A program made the translations under genes and the position numbers. 64,000 nt of DNA. Source: Azoarcus sp. DN11 (GTDB lineage Bacteria; Pseudomonadota; Gammaproteobacteria; Burkholderiales; Rhodocyclaceae). Where the stretch lies: the NCBI RefSeq assembly GCF_003628555.1, contig NZ_CP021731.1:2356001-2420000 (forward strand). Reading direction: 5' to 3'. The notes under the pieces were generated by a model. It saw only the letters and a list, made by a program, of their open reading frames with translations. It was not told where the DNA came from and did no database searches. How positions within the stretch are numbered: the stretch's first letter is position 1; each line of letters opens with the position of its first letter. Shown here in pieces: positions 63,707 through 64,000 of this stretch.

Positions 63707-64000
63707 ATGTCCCTGTATTCGTTCGTCAAAGATTTCCATTTCGAGCAAGCCCCGCTTGCCACGCGCCGGCTCGTTCTGATCAGCCTGCTGGATATCCTCG
63801 GTGTCGCGGCAGGCGCGCGGAACAACCAGACCAGCAGCATCCTTCGCCAGTACGCCATCGAGCATTACCCGGGCGCCGCCAACGCCAGCCGGATCCTGTT
63901 CGACGGGCACCGTGTCCATCCCCTCGGCGCCGCGTGGGCCGGCGGTTTCTGCGTCGACAGCCTCGATGCGCACGAAGGCCACTTCACGTCGAAGGGGCAC
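63707..64000 (+). CDS. MmgE/PrpD-family protein, 3' truncated by window end
   Basis: First 98 codons from ATG 63707. The HPLGAAWAGGFCVDSLDAHEGH segment has the motif of MmgE/PrpD family active sites (D-x-x-D-x-H type), also seen in 2-methylcitrate dehydratase and cis-aconitate-like lyases. After a betaine-type transporter it may process a carbon-skeleton acid left after demethylation or cleavage. The rest lies outside the window, so no function is claimed. Confidence 0.75.
   Translation, partial: MSLYSFVKDFHFEQAPLATRRLVLISLLDILGVAAGARNNQTSSILRQYAIEHYPGAANASRILFDGHRVHPLGAAWAGGFCVDSLDAHEGHFTSKGH

Overview
The window is GC-rich, densely coded DNA. Gene content suggests a metabolically versatile betaproteobacterium of the Thauera/Azoarcus/Aromatoleum type (Rhodocyclales): quaternary-amine and aromatic catabolism, corrinoid-linked MttB-family proteins, multi-PAS signalling proteins and decayed transposons. 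No rRNA or tRNA is visible, so the taxonomic guess is inference only.

Layout. 1-656: 3' part of a phosphate-type (PstB-like) ABC ATPase. 714-9459: an unassigned biosynthetic-looking cluster with a ketosynthase, an acyl carrier protein, an alpha/beta hydrolase, a class III aminotransferase with a four-cysteine insert, a HAD phosphatase, a pair of small DMT membrane proteins, a DegT-like PLP enzyme, an arginase-fold protein and a FemAB/GNAT-like protein. 9797-12705: MipA/OmpV outer-membrane protein with an OmpR/TctE-type two-component system. 12926-19032: a signalling operon with a large multi-PAS histidine kinase, an Rcp1-type receiver and a receiver-PAS-GGDEF-EAL protein. 19134-20421: cobT behind a cobalamin riboswitch with an intrinsic-terminator expression platform. 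20515-25359: first MttB-family methyltransferase, an outer-membrane porin and a divergent GlxA/GbdR-type regulator.

25555-40819 is a glycine betaine catabolic island: dipeptidase, DUF5943-like protein, dgcA, dgcB, etfA, etfB and a 73-aa protein, then a ProXVW-type transporter, a GbdR-type regulator and gbcA/gbcB. 40846-44203: maleylacetoacetate isomerase, fumarylacetoacetase and an aromatic-acid MFS transporter. 44686-52600 is rich in mobile elements: a decayed Tn3-family transposase split around a truncated IS66, azlCD with a methyltransferase, and an intact IS1182-type element lying between that methyltransferase and a cupin-XRE regulator. 52629-57405: an exported Met-rich protein of unknown function, a third GlxA-type regulator, a second MttB-family protein and a second porin. 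57715-64000: LysR regulator, a second GbcA-like Rieske oxygenase, a second ProVWX-type transporter and the start of an MmgE/PrpD-family gene.

Working model. The window brings together O2-dependent betaine demethylation (GbcAB), flavin/Fe-S/ETF-linked dimethylglycine oxidation (DgcAB-EtfAB) and two non-pyrrolysine MttB homologues that could demethylate quaternary amines without O2 onto a corrinoid protein. Each MttB gene has its own porin and GlxA-type regulator nearby, and cobT sits beside the first. No corrinoid protein, corrinoid activator or sarcosine oxidase is seen here, so the MttB route is a hypothesis.
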